A stretch of 50,624 bases of DNA from Methylobacterium longum (lineage in GTDB: Bacteria; Pseudomonadota; Alphaproteobacteria; Rhizobiales; Beijerinckiaceae). Position 1 is the first letter of the stretch. The number at the start of each line of letters is the position of its first letter. A program made the translations under genes and the position numbers. Positions 17,659-26,430 of the stretch are shown one piece after another. The notes beneath the pieces are model-generated. The model did not search any database and was not told where the DNA came from. It saw only the letters and a list, made by a program, of their open reading frames with translations. The stretch is from the NCBI RefSeq assembly GCF_022179385.1, contig NZ_BPQS01000037.1, positions 1 to 50,624 of the forward strand. Reading direction: 5' to 3'.

Positions 17659-18450
17659 TCACGCCGCCAGGCGCGGACCGGCGAGGCCGAGCCTGTTGCC
17701 TGCCGGATCGGCGACGTTGGCGGAGTAGCTGCCCCCGGGAATCGGATCTGGCCCCTGAAGCACCGTGCCGCCGCGCGCGCGGGCCGTCGCGAGCGCGGCA
17801 TCGATATCAGCCACGTGAACGTACCAGTTCCATCGGGCCGGCGCTCCGGTGATTGCGCTCGACATCACCGCGCCGGGGCGTAGGTCGCCTCGGCCGATGA
17901 AGGCGTACTCGCCCATCTCGCCCATCGGCATCGCCCCGAGCTTCTCCCATCCGAACAGCGCCCCGTAGAACGCGAAGGCCGCCGCCGGGTCTGGGGTGGC
18001 GAGTTCTATCCACACGCCCTGACCGAGGGTCTGCTCCGATCCGAGGGGGACGGGTCCGAAGACGTGGCCCTCGCCGGGCCGCGCCGCCTTCATCACGGCG
18101 AAGACGATATCCTGCGGGTCGCTCACCAGGGCGAACCGGCCGACATGGGGGATGTCGACCGGTCCGAACCGGATCCGACCGCCGAGGTCCGCCACACGGG
18201 AAGCCATGGCGTCGACGTCTTGCGTCGCGAGGTAGACCACCCAGCCGGGAAAGCCGGGAGCCTGGGCCATCGATTGCCGGATCCCGGCCACGGGCTTCCC
18301 GCCAGCCTCCGCGACTCGGTAGCCGCCATGCTCCGGCATCGGCGAGGGTGCGATGCGCCAGCCCGCGACAGCCTCGTAGAAGGCTTGTGCCGCGTCCTGA
18401 TCGGCCGCGTTCAGTTCGAACCAGATGGGCGTACCCTCGACAATTGGCAC
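17659..18450 (-). CDS. Two-domain VOC-family protein
   Basis: The leftward protein of about 263 residues contains two glyoxalase-like domains. The first begins at TPIWFELNAADQDAAQAFYE, and the second at GVWIELATPDPAAAFAFYG. I choose the GTG at 18450 as start because GGAGGAG (18457-18463 on the minus strand) sits six bases ahead of it; the in-frame ATG at 18465 overlaps that ribosome site. It heads a three-gene leftward cluster and faces the HxlR regulator gene across about 100 bases, which suggests HxlR control. The substrate is unknown. Confidence 0.88.
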   Translation of the reverse strand: MPIVEGTPIWFELNAADQDAAQAFYEAVAGWRIAPSPMPEHGGYRVAEAGGKPVAGIRQSMAQAPGFPGWVVYLATQDVDAMASRVADLGGRIRFGPVDIPHVGRFALVSDPQDIVFAVMKAARPGEGHVFGPVPLGSEQTLGQGVWIELATPDPAAAFAFYGALFGWEKLGAMPMGEMGEYAFIGRGDLRPGAVMSSAITGAPARWNWYVHVADIDAALATARARGGTVLQGPDPIPGGSYSANVADPAGNRLGLAGPRLAA

Positions 18451-18534
18451 CCGGCGCTCCTCCATGACAACGGACGCGTCCGCCGCGCCCCGGAACCGCT
18501 CGCGGCCCCGCTTTGCCCAAGGCTGACATTTTTT

Positions 18535-18551
18535 GGTTACACTAGGCAACC
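18535..18551. promoter_or_regulatory. Palindromic operator candidate for the HxlR regulator
   Basis: The 17-base element GGTTACACTAGGCAACC is an imperfect palindrome (arms GGTTAC and GCAACC) ending at the base before the HxlR-type gene's ATG and lying about 85 bases before the divergent cluster. HxlR/MarR-type dimers bind such GGTTAC-type palindromes in divergent intergenic regions. Assignment is by position and symmetry only. Confidence 0.5.
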
Positions 18552-19244
18552 ATGCAGTCAGAAAAAATAACTAGACGCGCCTCTGCGCCGCGCGAGCGTC
18601 GGTACGACGACGCTTGCGGTACCGCGCTCGCCCTGGAGTTCATCGGCGAGCGTTGGTCGCTGCTCATCATGCGCGAGCTGGTCTTCGGCCCCCGCCGCTT
18701 CGGCGAGATCCGGGCAAACCTCCCCGGCATCAGCGCCAACGTGCTGACGCAGCGCCTGGTGAGCCTGGGGGAGGCCGGCATCGTCCTGCGCCATCAGTTG
18801 CCGTCTCCGGCCAACGTGCAGGTCTATGATCTGACGGAGTGGGGCCGTCAGGCCGCTCCGCTGATGCGCGACATGGGGCGCTGGGCTGCCCGTTCACCGC
18901 GGCACGACCCGCTCCTCTTCATGTCGGCCGCGTCCGCCATGATGTCGCTTCAGGCCCTGGTCGACCACCGGCGAGCCGCCGAGTTGTCCGCGTCGGTCGC
19001 CTTCCACTTCCCCGGCGAGGATTTCGTCGTGACGGTGACCGGCGGCGAGATCGTGGTGAACCGTGGGGTCGTGGAGGCTCCCGACATCACGTTCACGGGT
19101 GACACGATGGCGATGCGCCGCACGATCTATGGCAAGGCACCTCTGGCCAAAGACGGCGCGGGCGGAACGCTCGCCTTCGCAGGCGCGGTCGATCTCACAC
19201 AATCCTTCGTCGATCTCTTCGCTCTGCCCGCCAAGACTCCTTGA
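18552..19244 (+). CDS. HxlR-family transcriptional regulator with C-terminal SCP2-like domain
   Basis: The 230-residue protein has the HxlR winged helix at about 20-110, with the characteristic FIGERWSLLIMRELVFGPRR stretch and ISANVLTQRL recognition helix. The last ~100 residues (from about 130) resemble a sterol-carrier/SCP2-like ligand domain, an arrangement seen in longer actinobacterial and alphaproteobacterial HxlR members. It is transcribed away from the VOC/AHSA1/DHFR-like cluster and probably represses it and itself through the palindrome that touches its start codon. Confidence 0.9.
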   Translation: MQSEKITRRASAPRERRYDDACGTALALEFIGERWSLLIMRELVFGPRRFGEIRANLPGISANVLTQRLVSLGEAGIVLRHQLPSPANVQVYDLTEWGRQAAPLMRDMGRWAARSPRHDPLLFMSAASAMMSLQALVDHRRAAELSASVAFHFPGEDFVVTVTGGEIVVNRGVVEAPDITFTGDTMAMRRTIYGKAPLAKDGAGGTLAFAGAVDLTQSFVDLFALPAKTP

Positions 19245-19755
19245 GAGGGTCTGGACGGTCAGGTCGATGTTCCCGGATTGTGCCAAGGGCTCTCCAGGCT
19301 GCGCGAGGGCGGTCCGCCGTGCAGGTGCGGCCGTACCGCTGCCAGCCGCGCGGCCGAAGATTGTCGCGTGGCGCAACGCGAGCGGCATGGATCCGTCCGC
19401 TCTTCGAGCACACCCTCGCCGACGTGGACCGGCGGCTGTCGGTCAGTCCAGGCGACACGCAGCACTGCCTGAGCGTCGGTGACCGGTGGGTTTGCGACTG
19501 GCTACGGCCCGCTCCGTGCCGCAAGAGCGGCACGTCGTGCGGCTCAGGTGAACTGAGCTGCTCTATCAAGATCCGTCATGTCGGACGATCCGCCGCCTCG
19601 AACGGGCAGACCTCCTGTCCGCGCCGGCCTGTCCGCCGCGCGGCTCGGTCCGCAGGAGCTGTCCCACCGGCGCACCCGCCTTTTGAGCCCCCGCGAGGGA
19701 GCAAACGCCCGCGGGGCCAGTTGATGTAACGGCACTTAACATTCGCGAGGCGACG
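19245..19755. other. Intergenic stretch, no gene seen
   Basis: About 510 bases with only mutually overlapping, Arg-rich open frames. I see no recognisable gene, repeat or terminator; the sigma-factor promoter should lie near 19,700-19,750, which is slightly richer in A and T. Confidence 0.45.
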
Positions 19756-20565
19756 ATGGTTTGGCTTGAGATCGCGCCCGACCAAGTTGAGAATCTCGCC
19801 CAGGAGGCGCAGGCAAGGATCGAGCAAAGCCTCGCGCGATCGGGCGCCGACAGAGCTGCCTTCTGGCATGCCGTAGCGCTGATCTACCGCCGCGGCCTGC
19901 CGACCGGTGTGCTTCCGCAGGCAGGACCCGGATTGTCGGCGGCCGTGCGCGACCAATTGGGTCGTCGCCTGCACGCATGTTACGCCTCGATCCTGACCGA
20001 GGCGCAGCCCCAGCGGCATCTCGCGCTCATCGCGCAGCTCGATGCGGCATTGACGGCCGAAGGCGACGCGACCGCGTTTCGCACCGAGCTTCTGGCCGCG
20101 CTTCCTGATCTGCGCGCCTACGCGAGATCGCTGACCATGGATCCATGCCGCGCCGACGACCTCGTGCAGGAGACACTGGTCAGGGCATGGGCGAACCAGC
20201 ATCGCTTCGCGCCGAACTCCAACCTTATGGGCTGGCTGTGCACCATCCTCCGAAACCACTTCTACACCGAGTGCCGCAAGCGCAAGCGGGAAGTCGAGGA
20301 CGTCGACGGCGCTGCGGCAACGCAGATGGTTGCTCCGGCCGCCCAGGAGCATGGAGTCGAGCTTCGGACAGTCTGGGCCATGCTCGGCAGGCTGCCGCGA
20401 CATCAGCGTGAGGCCCTGCTGCTCGTGGGCGCGCAGGGTCTGACCTACGAGGCGGCTGCCGATCTCGTGGGATGCAAGGTCGGCACGGTCAAGAGTCGCG
20501 TCAGCCGTGCGCGCGCGTTCTTGGCGGCCTCACTCGAGAGCAGGGATGCACGAAGCCCGGCTTGA
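19756..20565 (+). CDS. EcfG-type RNA polymerase sigma factor with a NepR-like N-terminal segment
   Basis: The 269-residue protein ends in a complete EcfG-type ECF sigma factor. Region 2 spans about 108-182, with DDLVQETLVRAWAN and the GWLCTILRNHFYTECRKRKR stretch typical of general-stress sigma factors of Alphaproteobacteria. Region 4 spans about 203-262 (GLTYEAAADLVGCKVGTVKS). The first ~105 residues are extra: normal EcfG proteins are about 180 residues. Residues 62-99 (QLGRRLHACYASIL, then RHLALIAQLDAAL) resemble the helical core of NepR anti-sigma factors, whose pattern is I-G-x-x-L-R-x-x-Y-x-x-x-x-x-E-P-x-P-x-R-F-x-x-L-L. This would be an anti-sigma/sigma fusion. No phyR or separate nepR lies nearby. 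Sigma identity is firm; the NepR call is my alignment by eye. Confidence 0.88.
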   Translation: MVWLEIAPDQVENLAQEAQARIEQSLARSGADRAAFWHAVALIYRRGLPTGVLPQAGPGLSAAVRDQLGRRLHACYASILTEAQPQRHLALIAQLDAALTAEGDATAFRTELLAALPDLRAYARSLTMDPCRADDLVQETLVRAWANQHRFAPNSNLMGWLCTILRNHFYTECRKRKREVEDVDGAAATQMVAPAAQEHGVELRTVWAMLGRLPRHQREALLLVGAQGLTYEAAADLVGCKVGTVKSRVSRARAFLAASLESRDARSPA

Positions 20566-20872
20566 GCCAGACAGCCTACGCAACTCGCGATGGCGGACTG
20601 GTACACGCGATGAAGCTGACGCGTCCCTGGCGGTGCCGATCCCGCGTGGTTGGGGTGCGGTTCGCTCCAGGCAGATACAGGGGCCTCAGTGCCGTGCGGC
20701 GAGGCCCGAGGGGCTGACGATGAGGACGGTGCTGCTCGGCCGGGCACACCGACACTGCCCGGCGCGCCGTTCTGCCGTGATGATCTCGCCGTGCGCCCGG
20801 AGGAGGCCCGAACGGTTTCGGCGCTTCGCGCGTTTCTGGTGACCCAACACGATGATGTGCCGGGAGGGTGCC
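20566..20872. other. Intergenic stretch, no gene seen
   Basis: About 307 bases after the sigma-factor gene; no recognisable gene or terminator. Confidence 0.45.
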
Positions 20873-21163
20873 ATGCATACCTGGAGGGCGATGGATCGGG
20901 CGCCGCACGATGGGCGGTGGATCATCGCCATCAACCGCGACGAGCCAGACCAGCGCGCCATCATCCGGTGGGATCCCAAATCCATCGACGATCGATCGCC
21001 GTGGCACGTGGCTTCCTGCGAGCACAGCTACCGCACTGATGCTTTCACCCACTGGATGCAATTCCCGGACTGCCCATCCGTCGGGACCAAAAGCGCAGTC
21101 CAGCAAGCCGAAGGAGATCGCGATGGCGGCGGATGCATCGGTGGTCCTCTCCCTGCGAGTTGA
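20873..21163 (+). CDS. Small hypothetical protein (phage-type W-x-x-x-x-x-A-P-x-D-G motif)
   Basis: The protein of 96 residues begins MHTWRAMDRAPHDGRWII, the WxxxxxAPxDG pattern seen in many small phage and proteobacterial proteins annotated as hypothetical. A strong GGGAGGG site is four bases before ATG 20873. The Gly-rich C-terminal ~20 residues overlap the next gene in a different frame. No function is known. Confidence 0.65.
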   Translation: MHTWRAMDRAPHDGRWIIAINRDEPDQRAIIRWDPKSIDDRSPWHVASCEHSYRTDAFTHWMQFPDCPSVGTKSAVQQAEGDRDGGGCIGGPLPAS

Positions 21164-21323
21164 GCCCTGCCCGGAGGACCCGTCGCGCTATCGCTGGGTC
21201 ATCTGCGATCAGGACTGCATCTTGCGGCAGTGCATCTACTCGTTGCCCGATGAGCCGACGGCGCTCAGGCAAGGGGAGGCCGCACTGCGGGAGGTGACTG
21301 CCATGTGGCGGGATGCAAATTAA
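21123..21323 (+). CDS. Small conserved-looking hypothetical protein
   Basis: The 66-residue protein reads as compact mixed alpha/beta sequence (LSLRVEPCPEDPSRYRWVIC). AAGGAG lies about seven bases before ATG 21123, and the start overlaps the end of the previous gene by 41 bases, which suggests the two are co-translated. I do not recognise the family. Confidence 0.6.
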   Translation: MAADASVVLSLRVEPCPEDPSRYRWVICDQDCILRQCIYSLPDEPTALRQGEAALREVTAMWRDAN

Positions 21324-22044
21324 AGCGACTTCACTTGCGACTGTCGCCCGCGCCCAAGGTGGCTGATGCTTGACGTTGCGGCGGTGCCGTGCGTGCCGTG
21401 GTCGGCAATCAGTTGAAGTTTTGAAGCGGCATTCGAACAATGTCGGGTTGACGATCGAGCAGTGTCGCGCGCGCCTGAGTCTATCACACGACCGTCCCGC
21501 GACGGCGGACAGCGTGTCGACCTCGGCCCGGGGCCTCGGGCACTACATTCAGCGCGCGGAGGCTGCACAACCCGATGAGGCCATCACCGAGCGGCCTCCT
21601 CGCAGCGGCCGCGAGTGATGAAGGAGGCCGGTGTGGCCTGACCCGGATCCCCCAACCGCCGATCCGCCTCCCGCACGACCGCGGCTGTCGCGTGCCCGCT
21701 CGAGAGCGAACGAGTCGCGGTGTTCGCGCGCGGCCGACGTTTCGAGGGAAGCCACGCACATCGGAGGGGGCCGCGGAGATCCCTTCCTGAACATCGCGCG
21801 CCACAGCGTAATGCGTGCGCTGACGGGGCAAATTTAGGCTCTGATTTCCCGCTGTCGGAATTGGAGTTGTGATTGTGCCGCAGTTGGCTTACAAGTCACA
21901 TATCGATCTTTGGCCAGACATTCGGCCGTATCGCCTTATCAGGGCGAGCGCACTGCATATCTCCCATTTTCGACGACCAACGCTCGAGCGCGTGTTTCAT
22001 GTGCGCTCGACCCATTCGTTTGCGAATAAAGATACGGAATACCT
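21324..22044. other. Long upstream region of the cold-shock gene
   Basis: About 720 bases without a credible gene. The last 170 bases are more A/T-rich than the surroundings and precede cspA. Cold-shock genes commonly have long, structured 5' leaders, so part of this may be an untranslated leader. Confidence 0.45.
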
Positions 22045-22254
22045 ATGAGCATCGGCACCGTTAAGTGGTTCAACGACACCAAGGGCTTCGGCTTCATCCA
22101 GCCGGATGACGGCGGCAAGGACGTGTTCGTGCACATCTCCGCCGTCGAGCGCGCCGGCATGAACAATCTGGTCGAAGGCCAGAAAGTCTCTTACGAGATG
22201 GAGACCGACCGTCGCAGCGGCAAGCAGTCCGCCGGCAGCCTTCAGGCCGCTTGA
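22045..22254 (+). CDS. cspA: CspA-family cold-shock protein
   Basis: The 69-residue protein is a single cold-shock domain that binds single-stranded RNA/DNA and melts RNA secondary structure. RNP1 (KGFGFI, residues 13-18) and RNP2 (VFVHIS, 27-32) are intact, after the usual GTVKWFND start. The length is normal. It is followed by a strong intrinsic terminator, then by a DUF6481-type gene, an arrangement common in this bacterial group. Confidence 0.97.
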   Translation: MSIGTVKWFNDTKGFGFIQPDDGGKDVFVHISAVERAGMNNLVEGQKVSYEMETDRRSGKQSAGSLQAA

Positions 22255-22282
22255 GCGCGTTCATCTCACGATGACGAATATC

Positions 22283-22318
22283 GAAGTCGCTCCCGCAAGA
22301 GCGACTTCATCTGTTTTT
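22283..22318 (+). terminator. Rho-independent terminator of cspA
   Basis: A perfect 10-bp stem (GAAGTCGCTC at 22283-22292 with GAGCGACTTC at 22299-22308), a six-base loop and a T-rich tail ending in TTTTT at 22314-22318. It lies 29 bases after the cspA stop. Confidence 0.9.
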
Positions 22319-22352
22319 CGCCATCCGGCCCAGCCGTGATGGATATGAAGGA

Positions 22353-22721
22353 ATGTACGTGGGTCAATTCAAAGCTGTCCAGCTCGTCGATCGCCTCGAG
22401 GCCACTGCCAAGGCACGTCAGGCCACCCTCGCCCGGTTCCGGGCGCGCCCGACAGCTGATGATCCGGCTGTTCTCGCACGGCAGGCTGCGCGGCAAGCTG
22501 TGATCCAGGCGCGGGAAGTCCGGATCAGCGAGCGTGAGATCGCCCGTCTGGCAGCTGAAGCTGAGCGCGAGGCCGAGGCCCTTGCTGCGCGCGTGCGCGC
22601 CGAGGCGGAGCTCGCCCGTCAAACTGCCGAGAAAGCGGAGCGCCAAGCCGCACTGGCTGCCGAGCAGAAGGCAGCGCGCGATGCGCGCTTCGCCGCCCGC
22701 AAAGCCAAGGTTCGCCGATAG
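22353..22721 (+). CDS. DUF6481-like Ala/Arg/Glu-rich helical protein
   Basis: The 122-residue protein is a highly charged, almost wholly helical chain (repeated Ala-Arg/Glu patterns, probably coiled coil), resembling the DUF6481 family often found next to cold-shock genes. Possible nucleic-acid association is an inference from charge. ATG 22353 has AAGGA directly adjoining; the GTG at 22359 is better spaced from that site (seven bases) and may be the true start. Confidence 0.7.
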   Translation: MYVGQFKAVQLVDRLEATAKARQATLARFRARPTADDPAVLARQAARQAVIQAREVRISEREIARLAAEAEREAEALAARVRAEAELARQTAEKAERQAALAAEQKAARDARFAARKAKVRR

Positions 22722-22765
22722 TTCGGCACCACATTGCAAATCATAGCTATTTTCAAGGACGAGAA

Positions 22766-22966
22766 ATGTCTCACAAGTTCAAGCTCGGTCAGAGCGTCCG
22801 GCAGACGGGTATGAACTACGTCGATAATAAGAATAGCGTAACCGACGGCCTCTTCGAGGTGGTTCGCCTCATGCCGGACGACCGATCCGGTGAGCCTTGC
22901 TATCGAATCAAGTCGGCGGGTGGCGAACGCGCTGCCCGTGAGGGTGAACTCACTCCCGTCTCCTGA
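22766..22966 (+). CDS. Small conserved-looking hypothetical protein
   Basis: The 66-residue protein begins MSHKFKLGQSVR and ends with the pattern YRIKSAGGERAAREGEL, typical of small alphaproteobacterial proteins of unknown function with a beta-rich fold. AAGGACGAG lies ahead of ATG 22766. It follows the DUF6481-type gene by 44 bases and may share its transcript. Confidence 0.75.
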   Translation: MSHKFKLGQSVRQTGMNYVDNKNSVTDGLFEVVRLMPDDRSGEPCYRIKSAGGERAAREGELTPVS

Positions 22967-23498
22967 GCGGTCACGGTCAGGCGGGATCGGGCCCACATTC
23001 TCAGCCGACCCGAAAGAGCCGCTCCGCGAACGCGCCGTGAAGGCGTTTGCCTGCCGGATACAGCTCAGCACCGCCCTCGTATCGAGGTGACCGCCCTGAA
23101 CCGGCAAGTGGACGCGCCCGGCACCGTGCCGCCGAAGGCGCCAACAGAGCCGCACCGGGCGGCCGAGATCCAAGCCCGGACGCGACACCGTCGTTGCAGC
23201 GTCCAGCACGGAGCCCCTCGACCTGCTGGAGCCAGACTGATGCCGACGGCACCTCTGTGCCGTCCGAGCAAGTGAACCAGATTGCTGGTCCGGTCGCGTC
23301 ATCTCCTCCGACAGGATCGGCGTTGAGAGAGCCACGAAATCGAAGCGGGACAGCACGAGCCTTTGCTCATCGACGACTGCGATGTGCCGCGTCCTTCCGG
23401 ATCTCGCCTGCGCCGCGCACGGCGTTCACTGTACCGGGCGTTCAGGGTAACCGCGCGCCGATTTTGACACGCGCGGTTTATCCACACCTCCGCAGCTG
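22967..23498. other. Intergenic stretch, no gene seen
   Basis: About 530 bases between convergent transcription units. No credible gene or clear terminator hairpin was found. Confidence 0.45.
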
Positions 23499-24245
23499 TC
23501 ACCCGGCCTTGCGCCGCAGGTGCAGGTAGGTCGGGTCGAACTCAGCCGCAGCCTTCAGCCGCTCCCAGTCGTGGACCGTCAGGTTTTTGCCGCTCAGCGT
23601 GACGAGACCCGCCCCGCGCAGGTCCTTCAAGACGCGGTTGACATGGACCGACGTGAGCCCAAGCGCATCGGAGAGTTCAAGCTGCGTCAGCGGCAGCGCG
23701 CACGTGTGATCGTGAACGAGACCGACTGCCTGCAAGCGCGTGAACAACTCGCAGAACAAGTGCGCCGTACGGGCGTAGGCGTCGCGTCGACCCAGATTGA
23801 GCATCCACTCACGGCTCAGGGCGGCGTTGATCAGGGTCGCGCGCCAGAAGGCCCCGACCAGCCGAGGCTGGGCCTCGAGCAAGCTCCGCACGGCCTCGTG
23901 CCGGACGAATCCCACCCGGCACGGGGTGACCGCGGCGAGGCTGAAGTCGAGCACCTCTAGGTGCAGGCTCTGAAAATCCGGCACGTCGCCCGGGACGTGG
24001 TAGGCCATGACCTGCCGCCCGCCCGCCCGCGTCGTCTTGTAGGTGGCGACGATGCCGCTCAGGACGGTGAAGGAGCGGCTGGGTCGGTCGTGCTCGGTCG
24101 CGATGTCCTGACGCGCGCTGAAGTCCGCACTCTGCATCGGCAGAGCCGCCAGCGCGACTCGCTCGGCATCGTGCAGTTCGAAGAGCGCGATGCTTTCGAT
24201 CCTCCGGATCAGTGGTTGTGCATTCGGCGGGATCGTTTCAGCCAC
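23499..24245 (-). CDS. Crp/Fnr-family transcriptional regulator
   Basis: The leftward protein of about 248 residues has an N-terminal cyclic-nucleotide-binding-type beta barrel (about 20-140) and a C-terminal Crp winged helix with LTQLELSDALGLTSVHVNRVLKDL as its helix-turn-helix. No Fnr-type cysteine cluster is seen, so oxygen sensing by an iron-sulphur cluster is unlikely. The GTG at 24245 is preceded by GGGGAG with seven bases' spacing; the in-frame ATG at 24266 overlaps that site. Upstream the DNA becomes a decayed integrase relic. Confidence 0.92.
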   Translation of the reverse strand: MAETIPPNAQPLIRRIESIALFELHDAERVALAALPMQSADFSARQDIATEHDRPSRSFTVLSGIVATYKTTRAGGRQVMAYHVPGDVPDFQSLHLEVLDFSLAAVTPCRVGFVRHEAVRSLLEAQPRLVGAFWRATLINAALSREWMLNLGRRDAYARTAHLFCELFTRLQAVGLVHDHTCALPLTQLELSDALGLTSVHVNRVLKDLRGAGLVTLSGKNLTVHDWERLKAAAEFDPTYLHLRRKAG

Positions 24246-24349
24246 TGCTCTCTCCCCAGCGAGCATGCTTTGTACAAGCGGTAGAGCAGAAAGACCGCGC
24301 CCAAGCGAGGGCTGGCGATCGCTAAAGTCCGCGGGAGCGATCGGTCGAT

Positions 24350-24600
24350 CAAGGTGCTGCCGCGCGTCGTCCAGGCCGTGCTCAGCCATATCGCAGGCCG
24401 CGAGGCGGGCGTGGCCGGCAAACGGGGCGCTCCACGCCGCGGAGGAGCGCGGCCCTCGACGCGCTCGGCGCCGACCTCGCGCGTCCGGAGCCGCCCGTCG
24501 AAGTCGCCGCGGCGGATGCCGAGCCGACGCTCGCTCAGCCGAAGAAGCGACGGGCCGCTTCCATCCTTGCATATCCGGGCCCGGATCGCCGCGCTTAGAT
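24350..24600 (+). pseudogene. Decayed 3' end of a tyrosine integrase, with its antisense excisionase-like partner
   Basis: This stretch matches the 3' end of the integrase at 33768-35025 closely enough to see by eye. KVLPRVVQAVLSHIAG and VAAADAEPTLAQPKKRR align with the intact KVLPHVVEAVLNHISG and VAAADAEPALAKPKKRR. The 5' three quarters of the gene are gone, and the segment between the two blocks is scrambled by indels. On the minus strand the same DNA retains the C-terminus of the overlapping HTH gene (LLRLSERRLGIRRGD). It is the first of several relics of a related element up to about 26,470. Confidence 0.8.
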
Positions 24601-25139
24601 CTGGCTTGCGGACAGACGCTTGAAACGGATCGACGCCGGGATGCTCGGCGCACGAGAAGCCTGCGAAGTCGCGCCCGTCGAGGAAGCCATCCCGCCGGGC
24701 GAAAGCGTTGAGGTCAAACGGGTGGCCGATCCGGCCATCACCCATCGTGCCGATGCCGTTCGACGGGGCCATACGAACCGGCATGATCGTCACGTATCGC
24801 GCCCCGCCCCGTCGCTGGCGCGTGCGCATGCCGGTGAGGATTAAATCTGCTGGCCTCGACGGGCGAGGCGCTTCCGGTCAACCCGGATTGCCTGCGCCGC
24901 GCTGCCGGCGTCGATCCGGGCGGCGAAGCGGGATCTGACGCTGGCGGCGGCCATGATGTCCGCATTTGCTCATGAACGATTTGCCATTTTCGCCGACGAG
25001 CAGCACCTGTCTGGATGAATTCATCTCTTTCGGGCGACCTAATCGATTGATTTCGTCGAATATCCGAATACGAATTTAAAACCTCGGTAGCTCCGATACA
25101 ATAGTATCCGTCGCATAAGTTTTTTTCTTTGGAGTAGCA

Positions 25140-25382
25140 ATGGCCGATCTCAGAAAACAGTTCCGCGTAGAGACATCGGCAATGGCGGAAATAATACCAT
25201 CCTTTGGCCCGCCGATCCCATGTCGACTGATCGATCTATCGCTCGATGGAGCGAGAATCAACGTCATAAGCGTGTTCGGTATTCCGGACGATTTCGCCGT
25301 CAAGTTCATAGCCACCGGTGAAACCTTGTCCGCTCGCGTCGTGTGGAGGCGGCCCAATCAAATTGGGCTCACTTTCGTTTGA
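25140..25382 (+). CDS. PilZ-domain protein
   Basis: The 80-residue protein is a single small PilZ domain: the RKQFRVETSA start holds the Rxx(x)R part of the c-di-GMP-binding motif, and LIDLSLDGARI corresponds to the D/NxSxxG motif. It probably binds c-di-GMP and acts on an unidentified partner. GGAG lies about eight bases before ATG 25140, in an A/T-rich upstream region. A second, diverged PilZ gene is at 37002, in the integrative element whose relics surround this one. Confidence 0.85.
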   Translation: MADLRKQFRVETSAMAEIIPSFGPPIPCRLIDLSLDGARINVISVFGIPDDFAVKFIATGETLSARVVWRRPNQIGLTFV

Positions 25383-25449
25383 TTATCATCTTCGACTGAT
25401 TTGACCGCACGATTAGGTCAATATTAATAATATTCATGCTGATCTTTCA

Positions 25450-25545
25450 TTGTGCAGGCTCTCTCAGACCCACGACCCTGGGCTCCCCACGGAGCTTGCG
25501 CGCACTTGCCTGCATGAGCGCAGCCCGGAGATCTGCTGGATCATC
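25450..25545 (-). pseudogene. Fragment related to the 35988-36263 element gene
   Basis: Read leftward, this piece gives LMQASARKLRGEP preceded by RMIQQ, which aligns with LMQATARKLRAEA and RMTQA in the intact gene at 35988-36263. Both ends of the gene are missing. Confidence 0.6.
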
Positions 25546-25897
25546 CGGCCGGCCTCGATTCATCGGGGATGAGTGCTCTGCCGCTGGTGGGCCTCACGCT
25601 CGGCGCGGGCGGCGAGGTCGGCGGTGGTGACGTCCTCAGCCGCGCGCTCGGACGGTCGAGCTGGAACCTGTGCAAACTCGGTTATTCGCTGTTCGTCGTC
25701 TGAGCCCCCGTTGTTCCGCGCATGCGTAATGGGGCTGCGCTGCGATGGGGCAAACGCGTTCGTTGAGCGGCTCCATGGGAGGCTGCGAAGATCAGTGCAG
25801 CGTTGACGCGGCTGTTCAACCGTCGCCGGCGTTGATGCTCGTCAACGACAAAGCCCATTGTCGGCAACAGGCTCGAGCCCTTTACGAGGAGGGCATC

Positions 25898-26158
25898 ATG
25901 AGCTTGAACGATTATATCGGTCCAGCGATCACGGCCGCAATCTTCACAGTCGGTGGCTATGCTATATTGAATGCCAATCTCAAATACGCCGATGATATCG
26001 GACAAATGCTTTGGACGCTGATGTGCATCTCTGCAGCTCTCGCCATGGTGGCTGTTCTTGCTCAGATCCCGCCGCGGGGTGCGCATGACGCTCGCGTCGT
26101 CGTCCAGAAGGCCACCGATCACCCGCACGTGGCGATCACACGCGGCGGGCCCGATTGA
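25898..26158 (+). CDS. Small membrane protein, element-associated family
   Basis: The protein of 86 residues has two membrane segments (about 8-26 and 37-56) separated by a short charged loop containing YADDIGQMLW. It resembles the protein at 37345 (YSDAIRHTL in the same place). GAGGAGGGC lies just ahead of ATG 25898. The function is unknown. The presence of a similar gene in the integrative element and a broken copy 100 bases downstream suggests it belongs to the decayed element. Confidence 0.7.
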   Translation: MSLNDYIGPAITAAIFTVGGYAILNANLKYADDIGQMLWTLMCISAALAMVAVLAQIPPRGAHDARVVVQKATDHPHVAITRGGPD

Positions 26159-26261
26159 AGGGCTCATATACCTCCCTCCTCCCCCAGCCGCATGGAGGGA
26201 CGGGCGTGGCCACGAGCGCCTGAACCGTGGGACGCGGCAGGTCGTTGAAGCCCCGGGGCCC

Positions 26262-26430
26262 GATGTGACGATCACGTCGATCTCGGCAGCCGTGTGCATC
26301 GGCGTCGGCCCGGCTGATCGTGCACGCCAGCGGGCAGTACGCTGACGCGATCCGACAGACCCTGTCGGTGTTCACCCTGGTGCCCGGGCTGTTGGCGACC
26401 GTTGGCGTGACGGGAGAGCCGGGCGTGGCC
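26262..26430 (+). pseudogene. Frameshifted copy of the small membrane protein family
   Basis: VTITSISAAVCIGVG in one frame continues as LIVHASGQYADAIRQTLSVF in the next, matching the intact protein at 37345 (CAAAFVGVGWLIVHA, then QQYSDAIRHTLTVF). A one-base insertion near 26,310 breaks the frame, and the C-terminus has no counterpart. Confidence 0.75.
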
